Shown piece by piece: positions 8,185-16,498 of a DNA stretch of 46,055 bases. Position 1 is the first letter of the stretch. The number at the start of each line of letters is the position of its first letter. The DNA is from an uncultured Clostridia bacterium (GTDB taxonomy: Bacteria; Bacillota; Clostridia; Peptostreptococcales; Anaerovoracaceae). A program made the translations under genes and the position numbers. The DNA is taken from positions 1 through 46,055 of the forward strand of contig CALCEY010000013.1 in NCBI GenBank assembly GCA_937900415.1, given 5' to 3'. The notes beneath the pieces are model-generated. The model made no database searches and was not told where the DNA came from. It saw nothing but the letters and a program-made list of their open reading frames with translations.

Positions 8185-8196
8185 TTTTTCGACAAA
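8185..8196 (-). promoter_or_regulatory. Candidate Spo0A box upstream of the Tad operon
   Basis: The minus strand reads TTTGTCGAAAAA, which contains the 0A-box core TGNCGAA and matches the extended consensus. It lies about 60 bp upstream of the inferred start of the Tad operon, where an activator could bind. Single short sites occur by chance, so this is a candidate only. Confidence 0.4.
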
Positions 8197-8280
8197 TACA
8201 GGTTTTTAATATAATATCCAAAGAATCATATCCATCCTGCATATGCGCTTGCTCAAAGTGCATTTCCGAAGCTCACGTTC

Positions 8281-8688
8281 TCAGTATAAGCCGAGATTCT
8301 TTGCAGCATGAAATATATATATCTGCTGCCACTTTTTCCATGTATTATGATGAAAATCATCGCTGTAATTTTTCCCCTCGGTCAGCTTTAATTTTATGCC
8401 TTCTCTGTATTTATGCGGAATCTGAAAAAAAGCGTCTTCTATAGCCTGGATTTTCACCGACATCATCGCTCTCTCCACAGCGCTTTGACCGGTAAAATCT
8501 TTATCTGCCCACGGCCTGCCGCTGTTTTCAGCCACCATCGACGTCTGCGGCAAATCGCCCTCCGATATCTTTGATTTTTCCAGCAGTCTTTTAAGCCGCG
8601 GCAAATCTTTAACCGCCCACAGAGCCTGTCTATATACGGCTTCCGGCAATACGTAAGATTTCATTGATTTTTGTTGATATTCTCTCAT
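8281..8688 (-). CDS. Orphan phage-type transcription regulator-like protein (ArpU/RinA-like)
   Basis: A 135-residue protein from the ATG at 8688, chosen for AAAGGTG nine bases upstream; a longer in-frame start at 8769 has no ribosome binding site. The C-terminal half (IQAIEDAFFQIPHKYREGI, then HHNTWKKWQQIYIFHAAKNL) resembles the sigma-region-4-like helix-turn-helix of phage late-transcription regulators in Clostridia. No phage genes surround it, so it is either a domesticated remnant or a small host regulator. Family assignment is by eye and uncertain. Confidence 0.55.
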   Translation of the reverse strand: MREYQQKSMKSYVLPEAVYRQALWAVKDLPRLKRLLEKSKISEGDLPQTSMVAENSGRPWADKDFTGQSAVERAMMSVKIQAIEDAFFQIPHKYREGIKLKLTEGKNYSDDFHHNTWKKWQQIYIFHAAKNLGLY

Positions 8689-8846
8689 AACATCACACAC
8701 CTTTCTCTTTTTAGAGTATATGTAACATTTTCCGACATATATAACAATGTTTTTTCCGTCAAATTCCAAATTTAGTGATGGAAATGCGTATTTTAAGGCT
8801 TTAAATGAATTTTACATTCAGGTACAAAACTGCAAAAATAATAAAA

Positions 8847-8878
8847 CGGCATAACTTTTTACAAAAAAAGTTATGCCG
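8847..8878 (-). terminator. Intrinsic terminator downstream of udk
   Basis: A perfect hairpin with arms CGGCATAACTTTTT and AAAAAAGTTATGCCG and a 3-nt loop, followed on the minus strand by GTTTTATTATTTTT. It closes the udk/beta-CASP transcript about 240 bp after the udk stop. The plus-strand side lacks a T run. Confidence 0.85.
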
Positions 8879-9117
8879 AAGGCTCGTACAAAATCTCATA
8901 TTAAAATTACGCTGAACATTTGCCTTTTAACAAACGTTCATCTCCGCTCCTGCGTCCGTTCATCATGCAAATGCCTGTCATCACTCAAACACTTACTGTC
9001 TGTCAAACGCCCGCTGTCAGGAAAACCAATATCTCCCCTTTCTCAGACGCTCGCCGCAATCTCCCATGCTATGCCTTCTACAGACCTTACTTGCGTAAGC
9101 CAAATCACTCCCGCTCT
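8879..9117. other. Non-coding 3' region of udk with short repeats
   Basis: No credible gene. On the minus strand it holds three imperfect copies of a GACAG-n-GTTTGA motif between about 8960 and 9020 and an imperfect 9-bp stem (GAACGTTTG with CAAATGTTC, about 8911-8937). It may be a structured 3' untranslated region. Confidence 0.4.
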
Positions 9118-9753
9118 TTACCGGTTCAAAAGAGAATGTATACGTTCACTGAGCATTTCCAGAGCGACAACGTTATATCCTCCCTCCGGAACTATTATAT
9201 CAGCATATTTTTTACTAGGCTCTACAAACTGCTCGTGCATTATCTTCACGCTGGAAAGATACTGCTCTATTACTGACTCAAGCGTTCTTCCCCTTTCCCT
9301 GACGTCTCTCATAATTCTTCTTATAATTCTCACATCGGCGTCTGTATCTATGAAGACCTTTATGTCGAACAGGTTCATCAGTTCCCTGTTTTGAAATATA
9401 AGTATTCCTTCGACGATGACAACCTTTGAAGGACGAAGCCTGACCGTTTCTTCAAGTCTGTTGTATATAGTAAAATCATATACGGGCCGCTCCACAGGTC
9501 TCCATTTTTTAAGCTCTTTCAGATGGGTTATCATCAAGTCAGTATCAAAGGCGTCAGGGTGGTCATAATTCAACTTGCGGCGCTGTTCAAGAGAAAGTTC
9601 ATCACGGCGTTTATAGTAAAAGTCATGACTTAAGATGGTTATTACATCGCCGAACTCTTCCTTTATCTTGTTTATCATCGTGCTCTTTCCGGAGCCGGTT
9701 CCTCCTGCTATGCCTATTACTATCACTTCAGAATGTTCTTTGGAATGTTTCAT
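9118..9753 (-). CDS. udk: Uridine kinase
   Basis: A 211-residue cytoplasmic enzyme that phosphorylates uridine and cytidine with GTP or ATP in pyrimidine salvage. P-loop GGTGSGKST is at residues 17-25; the nucleoside-site region with SHDFYYK and NYDHPDAFD and the lid RRIMRDVRERGR are all present. Full length for the family. It lies 10 bp after the beta-CASP gene and shares its transcript. Confidence 0.95.
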   Translation of the reverse strand: MKHSKEHSEVIVIGIAGGTGSGKSTMINKIKEEFGDVITILSHDFYYKRRDELSLEQRRKLNYDHPDAFDTDLMITHLKELKKWRPVERPVYDFTIYNRLEETVRLRPSKVVIVEGILIFQNRELMNLFDIKVFIDTDADVRIIRRIMRDVRERGRTLESVIEQYLSSVKIMHEQFVEPSKKYADIIVPEGGYNVVALEMLSERIHSLLNR

Positions 9754-9763
9754 TGCAAAACTC

Positions 9764-11437
9764 CTATTGCTCGCTGAGCGGACGTAAATCCCTGTCTTCG
9801 GCAGTAATTGAAGAACCGAGGTTTACCGAAGCCTTTTCAAGCTCCAAGACTATGTTGTTTATCTGATTCAGCTTTTCGGCGGAAGGCTTGTTTTCCATTA
9901 CCTCTTCAGTATTTGAAAGGATTTGGTCAAGCTGTAGCTTTATGTCGGAAATCTTCTCCTTAAGCTCCTCTATCGCCTCGTCGTCCATAACGTCAACGAT
10001 AACGTCCTCCTTGCTCAAAAGCTCTCCGGTTTCCAGTTCAAATTCAGAATTCTGCATTATAACCACCGGCTCATATCCCAGCTTATCATGTATGAGCTTT
10101 GCAAAATCCAGCTTTGAATCCGTTTCGCCGTGAACCAGAAACACCTGATTAGGCTTCTTCTGGAAGCCGCCGAGCCAGTCCAAAAGTCCATCTCTGTCGG
10201 CATGTCCCGAAAATCCTTCAAGATTGTGTATCTGAGCGCCGACCATTATAGTTTCGCCGAACAGCTTAACTTCTTTCGCCCCCTCTATCAATAGCCTTCC
10301 TAGAGTTCCCTCTGCCTGATAGCCTACAAAAACTATGCTGTTTCTGCTGTCCCACAAATTATGCTTAAGATGATGTCTTATTCTTCCAGCCTCGCACATT
10401 CCGCTGGCGGAAATTATTATTTTAGGTGTTTTATCGTTGTTCAGCATCTGGGAATCTGCCGTATTTCTGGTGAATTTCAAATTTTTAAAGTCAAGAGGAT
10501 TATCTCCGTTCAGAATATATTCCCGAGTTTCCTCATCAAAGACCTGGGCGTTCCGCTTGAATACTTCTGTTGCGGTAGTCGCCATCGGGCTGTCTATATA
10601 GACGTTTACGTCCTCCAGGTATTTTTTGTATTCGGGATGATTTTCGTAAAACATGTTGAACTGATATATAAGCTCCTGAGTTCTTCCCACGGCAAAGGAA
10701 GGTATTATGACGCTTCCGCCCCTTTTAACCGTATCTATCGTTACCCTTATCAGCTCATCTATGCTGGTGGAATTAGCCTCGTGAATACGGTTGCCGTATG
10801 TAGTCTCCATTATCACGTAATCGGCCTTCTTTATTTTCGTCGGATTTCTGAGTATAGGCCTGTTCATCACGCCCAAGTCTCCGGAAAAGACGATCTTGGA
10901 TGTATTTTCCCCCTCGGTAATCCAAAGCTCTGTTATGGCTGAGCCGAGTATATGTCCGGCGTCGTTGAAAACTATCTTGACTTCGGGATTAAGCTCTATA
11001 AGCTGGTCATACAGCACAGGCTTTACCAGCGTAAGGGCTTCTTCCGCGTCTTTGATTGTATAAAGAGGCTCCACCGGAGACTTGCCCGTTCTGGCGTTCT
11101 TTCTGCTCTGCATTTCCGCGTCTTTTTCATGGATATACGCGCTGTCCCTTAGCATGACATCCAAAAGGTCCGCAGTAGCGTCGGTGCAGTATATCTGACC
11201 CTTAAAGCCTCTCTTTACCAGCAGAGGAAGCCGTCCGCAGTGATCTATATGAGCATGGCTCAAAATTACACATTCCACCTCTTCCGGAATGAAGGGAAAT
11301 GCTTCTCTGTTCATTGCCTCCATTGATTTTCCGCCCTGAAACTGACCGCAATCCAGTAAAAGTTTATGCTTATCCGTAGTTATCAAATGACATGAACCCG
11401 TTACACCCTGCGAAGCTCCGCAAAATTTAATTTTCAT
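9764..11437 (-). CDS. Metallo-beta-lactamase/beta-CASP RNA-processing exonuclease family
   Basis: A 557-residue cytoplasmic zinc-dependent nuclease-like protein. The metal motif HAHIDHCG lies near residue 60, the beta-CASP region carries SFAVGRTQE, and the C-terminal metal and RNA-specificity motif SGHADRDG follows. A Glu/Asp-rich tail of about 90 residues extends beyond the usual CPSF-73-like core (about 460 residues). Relatives such as TTHA0252 cleave single-stranded RNA. It precedes udk by 10 bp, hinting at RNA breakdown linked to pyrimidine salvage, but the target is unknown. Confidence 0.9.
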   Translation of the reverse strand: MKIKFCGASQGVTGSCHLITTDKHKLLLDCGQFQGGKSMEAMNREAFPFIPEEVECVILSHAHIDHCGRLPLLVKRGFKGQIYCTDATADLLDVMLRDSAYIHEKDAEMQSRKNARTGKSPVEPLYTIKDAEEALTLVKPVLYDQLIELNPEVKIVFNDAGHILGSAITELWITEGENTSKIVFSGDLGVMNRPILRNPTKIKKADYVIMETTYGNRIHEANSTSIDELIRVTIDTVKRGGSVIIPSFAVGRTQELIYQFNMFYENHPEYKKYLEDVNVYIDSPMATTATEVFKRNAQVFDEETREYILNGDNPLDFKNLKFTRNTADSQMLNNDKTPKIIISASGMCEAGRIRHHLKHNLWDSRNSIVFVGYQAEGTLGRLLIEGAKEVKLFGETIMVGAQIHNLEGFSGHADRDGLLDWLGGFQKKPNQVFLVHGETDSKLDFAKLIHDKLGYEPVVIMQNSEFELETGELLSKEDVIVDVMDDEAIEELKEKISDIKLQLDQILSNTEEVMENKPSAEKLNQINNIVLELEKASVNLGSSITAEDRDLRPLSEQ

Positions 11438-11486
11438 CTCTTCTTCCCCTCTTTCCCGAAATCATTTATATTTGCTGTCCATGCAG

Positions 11487-12038
11487 CTATCTATAGTTCC
11501 AAAGTTCTCTGTTTGCAGTGGAAACAGCCGTAGCTCCCGCTTCTATGGCCATATCCACATCTTCCTTGAACTCGATTAAGCCTCCAGTAAGTATCTCCAT
11601 TGACACTTTTTGGGAAAATTCTCTTATCTTTTTTTCCACCACTCCCGGCATTATCTCTACGACATCCGGCTTCGCTATTCTGATTGATTCCACTGCCGTG
11701 TCCACTGAATGAGAATCCACGATGAAAAATCTCTGAACCGTTATCAATCCGCAATCCTTAGCCGGCCTTATCATGTTGGTCTTCGTGGTAAGTATGCCGT
11801 CTGCGCCGACCGATTTTATGAATTCCATTCCGGCTCTGTCCTTTCCTACACCTTCGACAAAGTCCATATGTATGAAAATCTTCTTTTCCGCCTTGTGCGC
11901 CTTTTTCACATAATCTTCTATATTCATTATGCTGGAATAAAGCAAAAATATCACATCTACTTTTGATGTTATGGCAATATCGAAATCCTCTCCCGTCCTC
12001 ACAGCTGCCGCTACTCTTCTGCTGCTGAATACTGACAT
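11487..12038 (-). CDS. glpP: Glycerol-3-phosphate-responsive antiterminator GlpP
   Basis: A 183-residue TIM-barrel RNA-binding regulator; GlpP binds leader RNA in the presence of glycerol-3-phosphate and prevents termination. Visible segments are HMDFVEGVGKDRAGMEFI, SVGADGILTTK, IMPG and LTGGLI. The ATG at 12038 is chosen because AAAGGAGAG lies just upstream; a longer frame from 12134 runs through the promoter and is rejected. It stands alone: no glpF, glpK or glpD is nearby, so its target must be outside this window. Confidence 0.92.
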   Translation of the reverse strand: MSVFSSRRVAAAVRTGEDFDIAITSKVDVIFLLYSSIMNIEDYVKKAHKAEKKIFIHMDFVEGVGKDRAGMEFIKSVGADGILTTKTNMIRPAKDCGLITVQRFFIVDSHSVDTAVESIRIAKPDVVEIMPGVVEKKIREFSQKVSMEILTGGLIEFKEDVDMAIEAGATAVSTANRELWNYR

Positions 12039-12080
12039 AATCTCTCCTTTCCTTTTGTCGTAACTCTGTCTGTTTACTTT

Positions 12081-12109
12081 ATTATAATATCTATGGCCGT
12101 GCTTGGCAA
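12081..12109 (-). promoter_or_regulatory. Promoter of glpP
   Basis: On the minus strand TTGCCA (12109-12104), a 17-nt spacer and TATAAT (12086-12081). It matches the consensus at 11 of 12 positions and fixes the shorter glpP start. Confidence 0.75.
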
Positions 12110-12135
12110 CGCTAAGATTATGCATGCCCGCCATC

Positions 12136-12175
12136 TAAAAAATGCGCCGTAAGAAAATACTTTCTCCACGGCGCA
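12136..12175 (-). terminator. Intrinsic terminator after the PHP-domain gene
   Basis: An 8-bp stem TGCGCCGT/ACGGCGCA with a 17-nt loop, followed on the minus strand by six T residues. It separates the PHP/DJ-1 transcript from glpP. Confidence 0.85.
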
Positions 12176-12205
12176 CACTATTTGCATATTTCATTTCATA
12201 TTCTT

Positions 12206-13036
12206 TTATTCCACAGCCCCTTGAGCTTCCATATTCTGAAAAGTTCGCTGTCTTCCATGAAAATCCGAACCCTCGGTGACATGAAGATGATACTTGGACG
12301 CCATACTGATGAAATATAATCGTTCCTCGTCGTTATGCTGCGGATATACGCACTCAAGCCCCTTAAGTCCGGCTTTCTTCAATTTTGCCAGAAGAACGTC
12401 AAAGTTTTTCTCAAACTCCTCGCTTCCGCGCCGCCCGATACCTCTGATTTTGCAAGGGTGAGCTAAAACGGGTATGCCGCCGGCCCCTCTTATCAGGTCT
12501 ATAGCTTCCTCTGTAGAAAGCTTTTCTCTCCTAACTGCTCTTACCTCTTCTGATTCCAAAAACCGGCCGGGACTGAAGGCCTCTGAAAATTCTTTTATAT
12601 ATCCCTTATCCAGCAGAGCAGCGGCAAAGTTGGGTTTCCCTATATATGTCTGCCCCTCGTGCTGAATCAAATCTTTTTCTTCTATTTCTATATTTTTTTC
12701 CTGCAAGACTCTAAGTATACCCTCGTTTCTCTTCTTTCGTATTTCTGCAAGCCTTGCCAGAGCTTCCTTAAGACGAGCGTTTTCCGTATCTATATAATAT
12801 CCTAAAATATGGAGTTCCGTGCTATCTGTATCTGTAGCCAGCTCTATACCCGGTATAACTTTTATGTTCTTATCACGGGCTGCTTCCTGAGCCGCTTTTA
12901 TGCCATCCGTCACCTCATGATCCGTAATGGCTATCGTGCTGAACTCTTCTTTATTATATTTCTCTACAATCTCCTCCGGACTCATGGTTCCGTCAGAGCA
13001 GCATGTATGAATATGAAAATCTATTTTGAGACTCAT
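12206..13036 (-). CDS. PHP-domain phosphoesterase (YciV/RNase AM-like)
   Basis: A 276-residue metal-dependent hydrolase. The PHP motif HIHTCCSDG is at the N-terminus (His8, His10), followed by ITDHE, the late LAHP histidine motif and C-terminal GSDFHG. Relatives dephosphorylate 3'-phosphorylated nucleotides or trim RNA 5' ends. The start is ATG 13036, overlapping the DJ-1 stop (TGATG); a TTG one codon upstream is less likely. Confidence 0.88.
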   Translation of the reverse strand: MSLKIDFHIHTCCSDGTMSPEEIVEKYNKEEFSTIAITDHEVTDGIKAAQEAARDKNIKVIPGIELATDTDSTELHILGYYIDTENARLKEALARLAEIRKKRNEGILRVLQEKNIEIEEKDLIQHEGQTYIGKPNFAAALLDKGYIKEFSEAFSPGRFLESEEVRAVRREKLSTEEAIDLIRGAGGIPVLAHPCKIRGIGRRGSEEFEKNFDVLLAKLKKAGLKGLECVYPQHNDEERLYFISMASKYHLHVTEGSDFHGRQRTFQNMEAQGAVE

Positions 13037-13578
13037 CAATACAACAGCAGGTCTTTTTCCAAAGCTTCTCCTGCCTCTTCTCCTTTAAAGTATTTTACTA
13101 TGGCAACCGCGAATTTCATGGCTGCCGCAGGGCCCTGCGCCGTAATGACGTTTCCGTCTCTCACAACCGGGAAATCCAAAGCTTCCGCGCCTTTAAGCTC
13201 TTCTTCCATACCGGGATAAATTGTAGCTTTCTTTCCTGTCAAAATGCCAAGCGCTCCGAAAACCAACGGAGCTGCGCATATTGCAGCCAGCCCTTTACCT
13301 TCTTCATTAAAAACAGCGATTTTACGGCACAGTTCTCTGTTGTCTCTCAGATTATAAGCTCCCGGAATACCTCCCGGCAAAGCTATCATGTCGCAGACGT
13401 CATAATCCATATCTTCAAGCAACGAATCAGCTTCCACAACTATACCGTGAGCACCCTTAACACACAGCTCACCCGTTACGGAAACCAGGCTGACATCCAA
13501 GCCTCCTCTCCGCAATATGTCTGCAGTGGCAACTGCTTCAATTTCTTCAAAGCCCTCAGCTAAATGAACAAATATCAT
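13036..13578 (-). CDS. DJ-1/PfpI family protein
   Basis: A 180-residue member of the DJ-1 family, with the N-terminal EGFEEIEA motif (conserved Glu) and the nucleophile elbow AAICAAP that carries the reactive Cys. Members act as glyoxalases, deglycases or redox chaperones; sequence alone does not decide which. It is followed by the PHP gene with a 1-nt overlap, so the two are translationally coupled. Confidence 0.92.
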   Translation of the reverse strand: MIFVHLAEGFEEIEAVATADILRRGGLDVSLVSVTGELCVKGAHGIVVEADSLLEDMDYDVCDMIALPGGIPGAYNLRDNRELCRKIAVFNEEGKGLAAICAAPLVFGALGILTGKKATIYPGMEEELKGAEALDFPVVRDGNVITAQGPAAAMKFAVAIVKYFKGEEAGEALEKDLLLY

Positions 13579-13591
13579 ATGCGCTCCTTTT

Positions 13592-14254
13592 CTAATAAAA
13601 AATTCTTGGCGGCTTAGTTAAAACATAAGTAAGATAAGACAATGCCGCCGCAACGGCAAAGGTATACGCCATCACAAAAAAGCCTGCCATATTTACAAAA
13701 TCTCCTCCAAGTATCGCCGACAAAAGAGAATTGTCGCTTAAAGACTCAAGACCTATAAACGAAGCAAGCCAACCGACGCCTTTTTCGCTCATGAGTAAAA
13801 AGCCCTCTATGATCAGCATTGCAGCCGTAACTGCCCACGATGCCTTGAGACGCTTCCTCAAAACAAGCTTAAAATCATTTTTTAAAAAATAAACATATAT
13901 AGACACCGTAATAATCAGGCTGACCAAGCATATTACTAAGCTTATATCCAAGGCAGTCTTAACTCTCAGCATGTTGCCGCTGTCCCTGGCAGAAAAAATC
14001 CCTTGCATATCATAACCTGTATTTTCATACACCTGAAATTCATCAGGTCTCCAGGAATTCATAAATCCCGCAATTTCATCCGCCATCTGCGAGCTCGTAT
14101 ATTCAGTGCCAAGATTGTTCACAGCCCTCGTATCATTAAAGTAGTATAGGTAAGTTCCCGATGTTCGTGCCGATATGTTTTGTCCTGCCGTTATTATAAA
14201 AACAGATAACGTAATTACAAGCAGGAATGAACAAACATAATTGAACTTCCTCAA
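13592..14254 (-). CDS. TIGR01906/DUF1461 family integral membrane protein
   Basis: A 220-residue protein with an N-terminal span, an extracytoplasmic domain of about 80 residues, then three hydrophobic segments (about 100-125, 142-160 and 180-212). I chose the TTG at 14254 because AGGAGG lies seven bases upstream; the longer frame from 14317 has no such site. Organisation fits the TIGR01906 membrane family, whose function is unknown. It precedes the DJ-1 gene by 13 bp. Confidence 0.75.
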   Translation of the reverse strand: MRKFNYVCSFLLVITLSVFIITAGQNISARTSGTYLYYFNDTRAVNNLGTEYTSSQMADEIAGFMNSWRPDEFQVYENTGYDMQGIFSARDSGNMLRVKTALDISLVICLVSLIITVSIYVYFLKNDFKLVLRKRLKASWAVTAAMLIIEGFLLMSEKGVGWLASFIGLESLSDNSLLSAILGGDFVNMAGFFVMAYTFAVAAALSYLTYVLTKPPRIFY

Positions 14255-14351
14255 TATTCTTCCTCCTAAAAATACCTCTTCATAGTATATGATACACCAA
14301 ATAAGGATAAAATACAATGTAAATAATATTACAGAAAGTTGGTTCGTAAAT

Positions 14352-14909
14352 ATGTATGTACCAAAATCAAAGGTTTTTTCTCTTAAGACTCAGATGATTA
14401 TGGGATTTATCTTTACAGCAGCGGCTGGATTTCCTCTTCATTTTCTTTTTGAGCTAAGCGGCAGCAAAATTATCGCCGCCGTCTCTCCTGTAAACGAAAG
14501 TCCGTGGGAACATTTAAAGCTTATCTATTTCCCCGCTTTATTTTTTCTAATCATACAGTTGATATACTTACGCCGGAAAAAAACAGAAATCCCAAACCTC
14601 ATATGGTCTACTTCCCTGTCGGTGCTTTTATCTATGTCTGCCGTCACCGTCTCATATTATACTTACATCGGAATCCTCGGTAAAAATATTATGTGGATAG
14701 ACATATTTATATTCATTGCCGCCGCGGCGCTTGCATATTTTTTCAATTACCGTATGATAAAAAGCCGCGCTTCCCGTATTCCAGGCTCTGGACCGGCAGG
14801 AATCGCCTTGCTGCTTGCTCTCGCCGCATTATTGATAGTTTTCACATATTTTACGCCCCATATCCCATGGTTCCGGGATCCGACGTCATATTCATATGGT
14901 CTCAAATAA
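14352..14909 (+). CDS. Multi-pass membrane protein (DUF6512-like)
   Basis: A 185-residue protein with about six hydrophobic segments and a conserved-looking SPVNESPWEHLKL motif after the second segment, as in DUF6512-type proteins. It is divergent from the TIGR01906 gene; the starts are about 97 bp apart. The ATG at 14352 is preferred over the one at 14289, although its ribosome binding site is weak. Function unknown. Confidence 0.68.
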   Translation: MYVPKSKVFSLKTQMIMGFIFTAAAGFPLHFLFELSGSKIIAAVSPVNESPWEHLKLIYFPALFFLIIQLIYLRRKKTEIPNLIWSTSLSVLLSMSAVTVSYYTYIGILGKNIMWIDIFIFIAAAALAYFFNYRMIKSRASRIPGSGPAGIALLLALAALLIVFTYFTPHIPWFRDPTSYSYGLK

Positions 14910-14947
14910 AATACAAGGCGACGAAAAGCCTTTGAATATTGCAAACA

Positions 14948-14977
14948 AGACCCGTGCGGTTTTTACCGCGCGGGTCT
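14948..14977. terminator. Bidirectional terminator between convergent genes
   Basis: A 13-bp stem, AGACCCGTGCGGT with ACCGCGCGGGTCT (one G-T pair), and a TTTT loop. It lies between the plus-strand membrane gene and the minus-strand pduL. Confidence 0.7.
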
Positions 14978-15001
14978 CTTGTATACATCTGCCGATAAGT
15001 C

Positions 15002-15574
15002 TTATTTTATTATCGTACACACAGTATCTGCGCCGCAGCCTGCTGCGTTTCCTTCATCCGTATCGAGATGAACTTCCCTTTCATGCTTTGAACCGGCTCT
15101 TACGAGAACATTATCGAATACCAGCCCTCTTTCACCCTCAATTTTGATGCTGACTATCTCGCCGTCCTTTACTCCGGCCTCGGCTGCCTGTTCGTCGTTC
15201 AAATGAACGTGTCTCATAGCGACCATTACTCCGTGATCAAGCTCAACCTCGCCGCAAGGTCCCACAAGCTTGCAGCCCGGAGTTCCCGCCAGCTTTCCGG
15301 ATTCTCTTACCGGAGCTTTGATTCCTGCAGTTCTTGCATCCGTCATAGCCAGCTCCACCTGAGTTTCAGGTCTCACAGGACCCAATACTCTTATTCCCTT
15401 AAGAGTATTCTTAGGTCCGACTATATCGACTTTTTCTTCACATGCAAACTGTCCCGGCTGAACCAGAGCCTTGCTTGGGGTAAGCTGATGGCCCTTGCCG
15501 AACAGAGCCTCTACATGCTCTTCACTCAAATGAACGTGTTTGTTTGATATTCCTATCTTTACTTCGTAAGCCAT
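15002..15574 (-). CDS. pduL: Phosphate propanoyltransferase (PduL-type phosphotransacylase)
   Basis: A 190-residue zinc enzyme that interconverts acyl-CoA and acyl phosphate. Zinc-ligand motifs are clear: SNKHVHLS near residue 10, AMRHVHL near 118, and SKHEREVHLDTDEGNAAG near the end. It lies outside any microcompartment cluster, and no encapsulation-type extension is seen (the protein begins almost at SNKHVHL). I infer a cytosolic role as the housekeeping phosphotransacetylase. It has its own AAAGGAGAT ribosome binding site and follows hpt by 65 bp. Confidence 0.93.
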   Translation of the reverse strand: MAYEVKIGISNKHVHLSEEHVEALFGKGHQLTPSKALVQPGQFACEEKVDIVGPKNTLKGIRVLGPVRPETQVELAMTDARTAGIKAPVRESGKLAGTPGCKLVGPCGEVELDHGVMVAMRHVHLNDEQAAEAGVKDGEIVSIKIEGERGLVFDNVLVRAGSKHEREVHLDTDEGNAAGCGADTVCTIIK

Positions 15575-15639
15575 TTTATGTATCTCCTTTGCATTTTTTT
15601 ATAACCCATATTATACTGCTTATCTGTTATATTACCGCA

Positions 15640-16170
15640 TTATCCCTCAATATAACTTACATAAGGCAGATTTCTGTACTTCTGGTCGTAATCAAGCCCA
15701 TATCCTATCACGAAAAGATTATCTATGGAAAAGCCCACATAATCGGCTTCTATATCGACGACTCTTCTTGACGGCTTGTCCAAAAGAGTGCATATCTTTA
15801 TGCTCTTTGGATTTCTGTCGGCCAGATGTTCTTTAAGATGCTTAAGGGTAGTTCCGCTGTCTATTATATCTTCGACAATTATAACATTCTTGCCGTAAAT
15901 ATCTCCCTCCAGGTCCTTTTTGATCTTCACTACTCCGGAGCTGGCCGTTCCCGAACCGTAGCTTGAAGCCATGATAAAATCTATCTCTGTATCATTGGCT
16001 ACATTTTTCATTATATCGGCCATCCACATTACAGCTCCTCTCAAGGTGCATATAAGATAAACAGGCTCGCCGCCGTAATCATTATATATCTCAGCGCCGA
16101 TTTCCGCCGCTCTGGCCTCTATCTGTTCTCTGGTAAACAGCACCTTTCCCGTCTGATTATTGACGCTCAT
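15640..16170 (-). CDS. hpt: Hypoxanthine phosphoribosyltransferase
   Basis: A 176-residue purine salvage enzyme converting hypoxanthine or guanine plus PRPP to IMP or GMP. The PRPP loop VIIVEDIIDSGTTL and C-terminal VGFSIDN/VIGYGLDY motifs are present. The start overlaps the DUF1232 gene by 14 bp, which places it at the end of the lon/engB transcript. Confidence 0.95.
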   Translation of the reverse strand: MSVNNQTGKVLFTREQIEARAAEIGAEIYNDYGGEPVYLICTLRGAVMWMADIMKNVANDTEIDFIMASSYGSGTASSGVVKIKKDLEGDIYGKNVIIVEDIIDSGTTLKHLKEHLADRNPKSIKICTLLDKPSRRVVDIEADYVGFSIDNLFVIGYGLDYDQKYRNLPYVSYIEG

Positions 16171-16498
16171 TTTTCTCTTCCTCCCGGTCTACAGTAAATT
16201 CTACGCCTTCTATTATATCTTCTTTATTAAACGCTTCGGAAAAATCCTGCTCCTTTTCTCCCTCCCAGTACAAATCCAACGTATCCTTTAGAGTCCATAT
16301 TATCCATATCCACAGGACTATGTCATCAAGGAAACCGAAAGGGAAAAGCACGGGAGGTATCAGGTCTACCGGCAGAAAAAGATAAATCAAACCGATGACC
16401 ACGAGAGCCTTTTTGCGCTTCGGCACAGTTTTATCGCGCATCATTGATTTTATAGCGCCGATACGTCTGACAAGAATTCTAAAACTGATAAAACTCAT
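16157..16498 (-). CDS. DUF1232 (YkvA-like) small membrane protein
   Basis: A 113-residue protein with the DUF1232 signature YLFLPVDLIPPVLFPFGFLD followed by a hydrophobic stretch, and a charged C-terminal tail of about 35 residues. It directly abuts engB (no gap) and overlaps hpt by 14 bp. Function of the family is unknown. Confidence 0.8.
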   Translation of the reverse strand: MSFISFRILVRRIGAIKSMMRDKTVPKRKKALVVIGLIYLFLPVDLIPPVLFPFGFLDDIVLWIWIIWTLKDTLDLYWEGEKEQDFSEAFNKEDIIEGVEFTVDREEEKNERQ

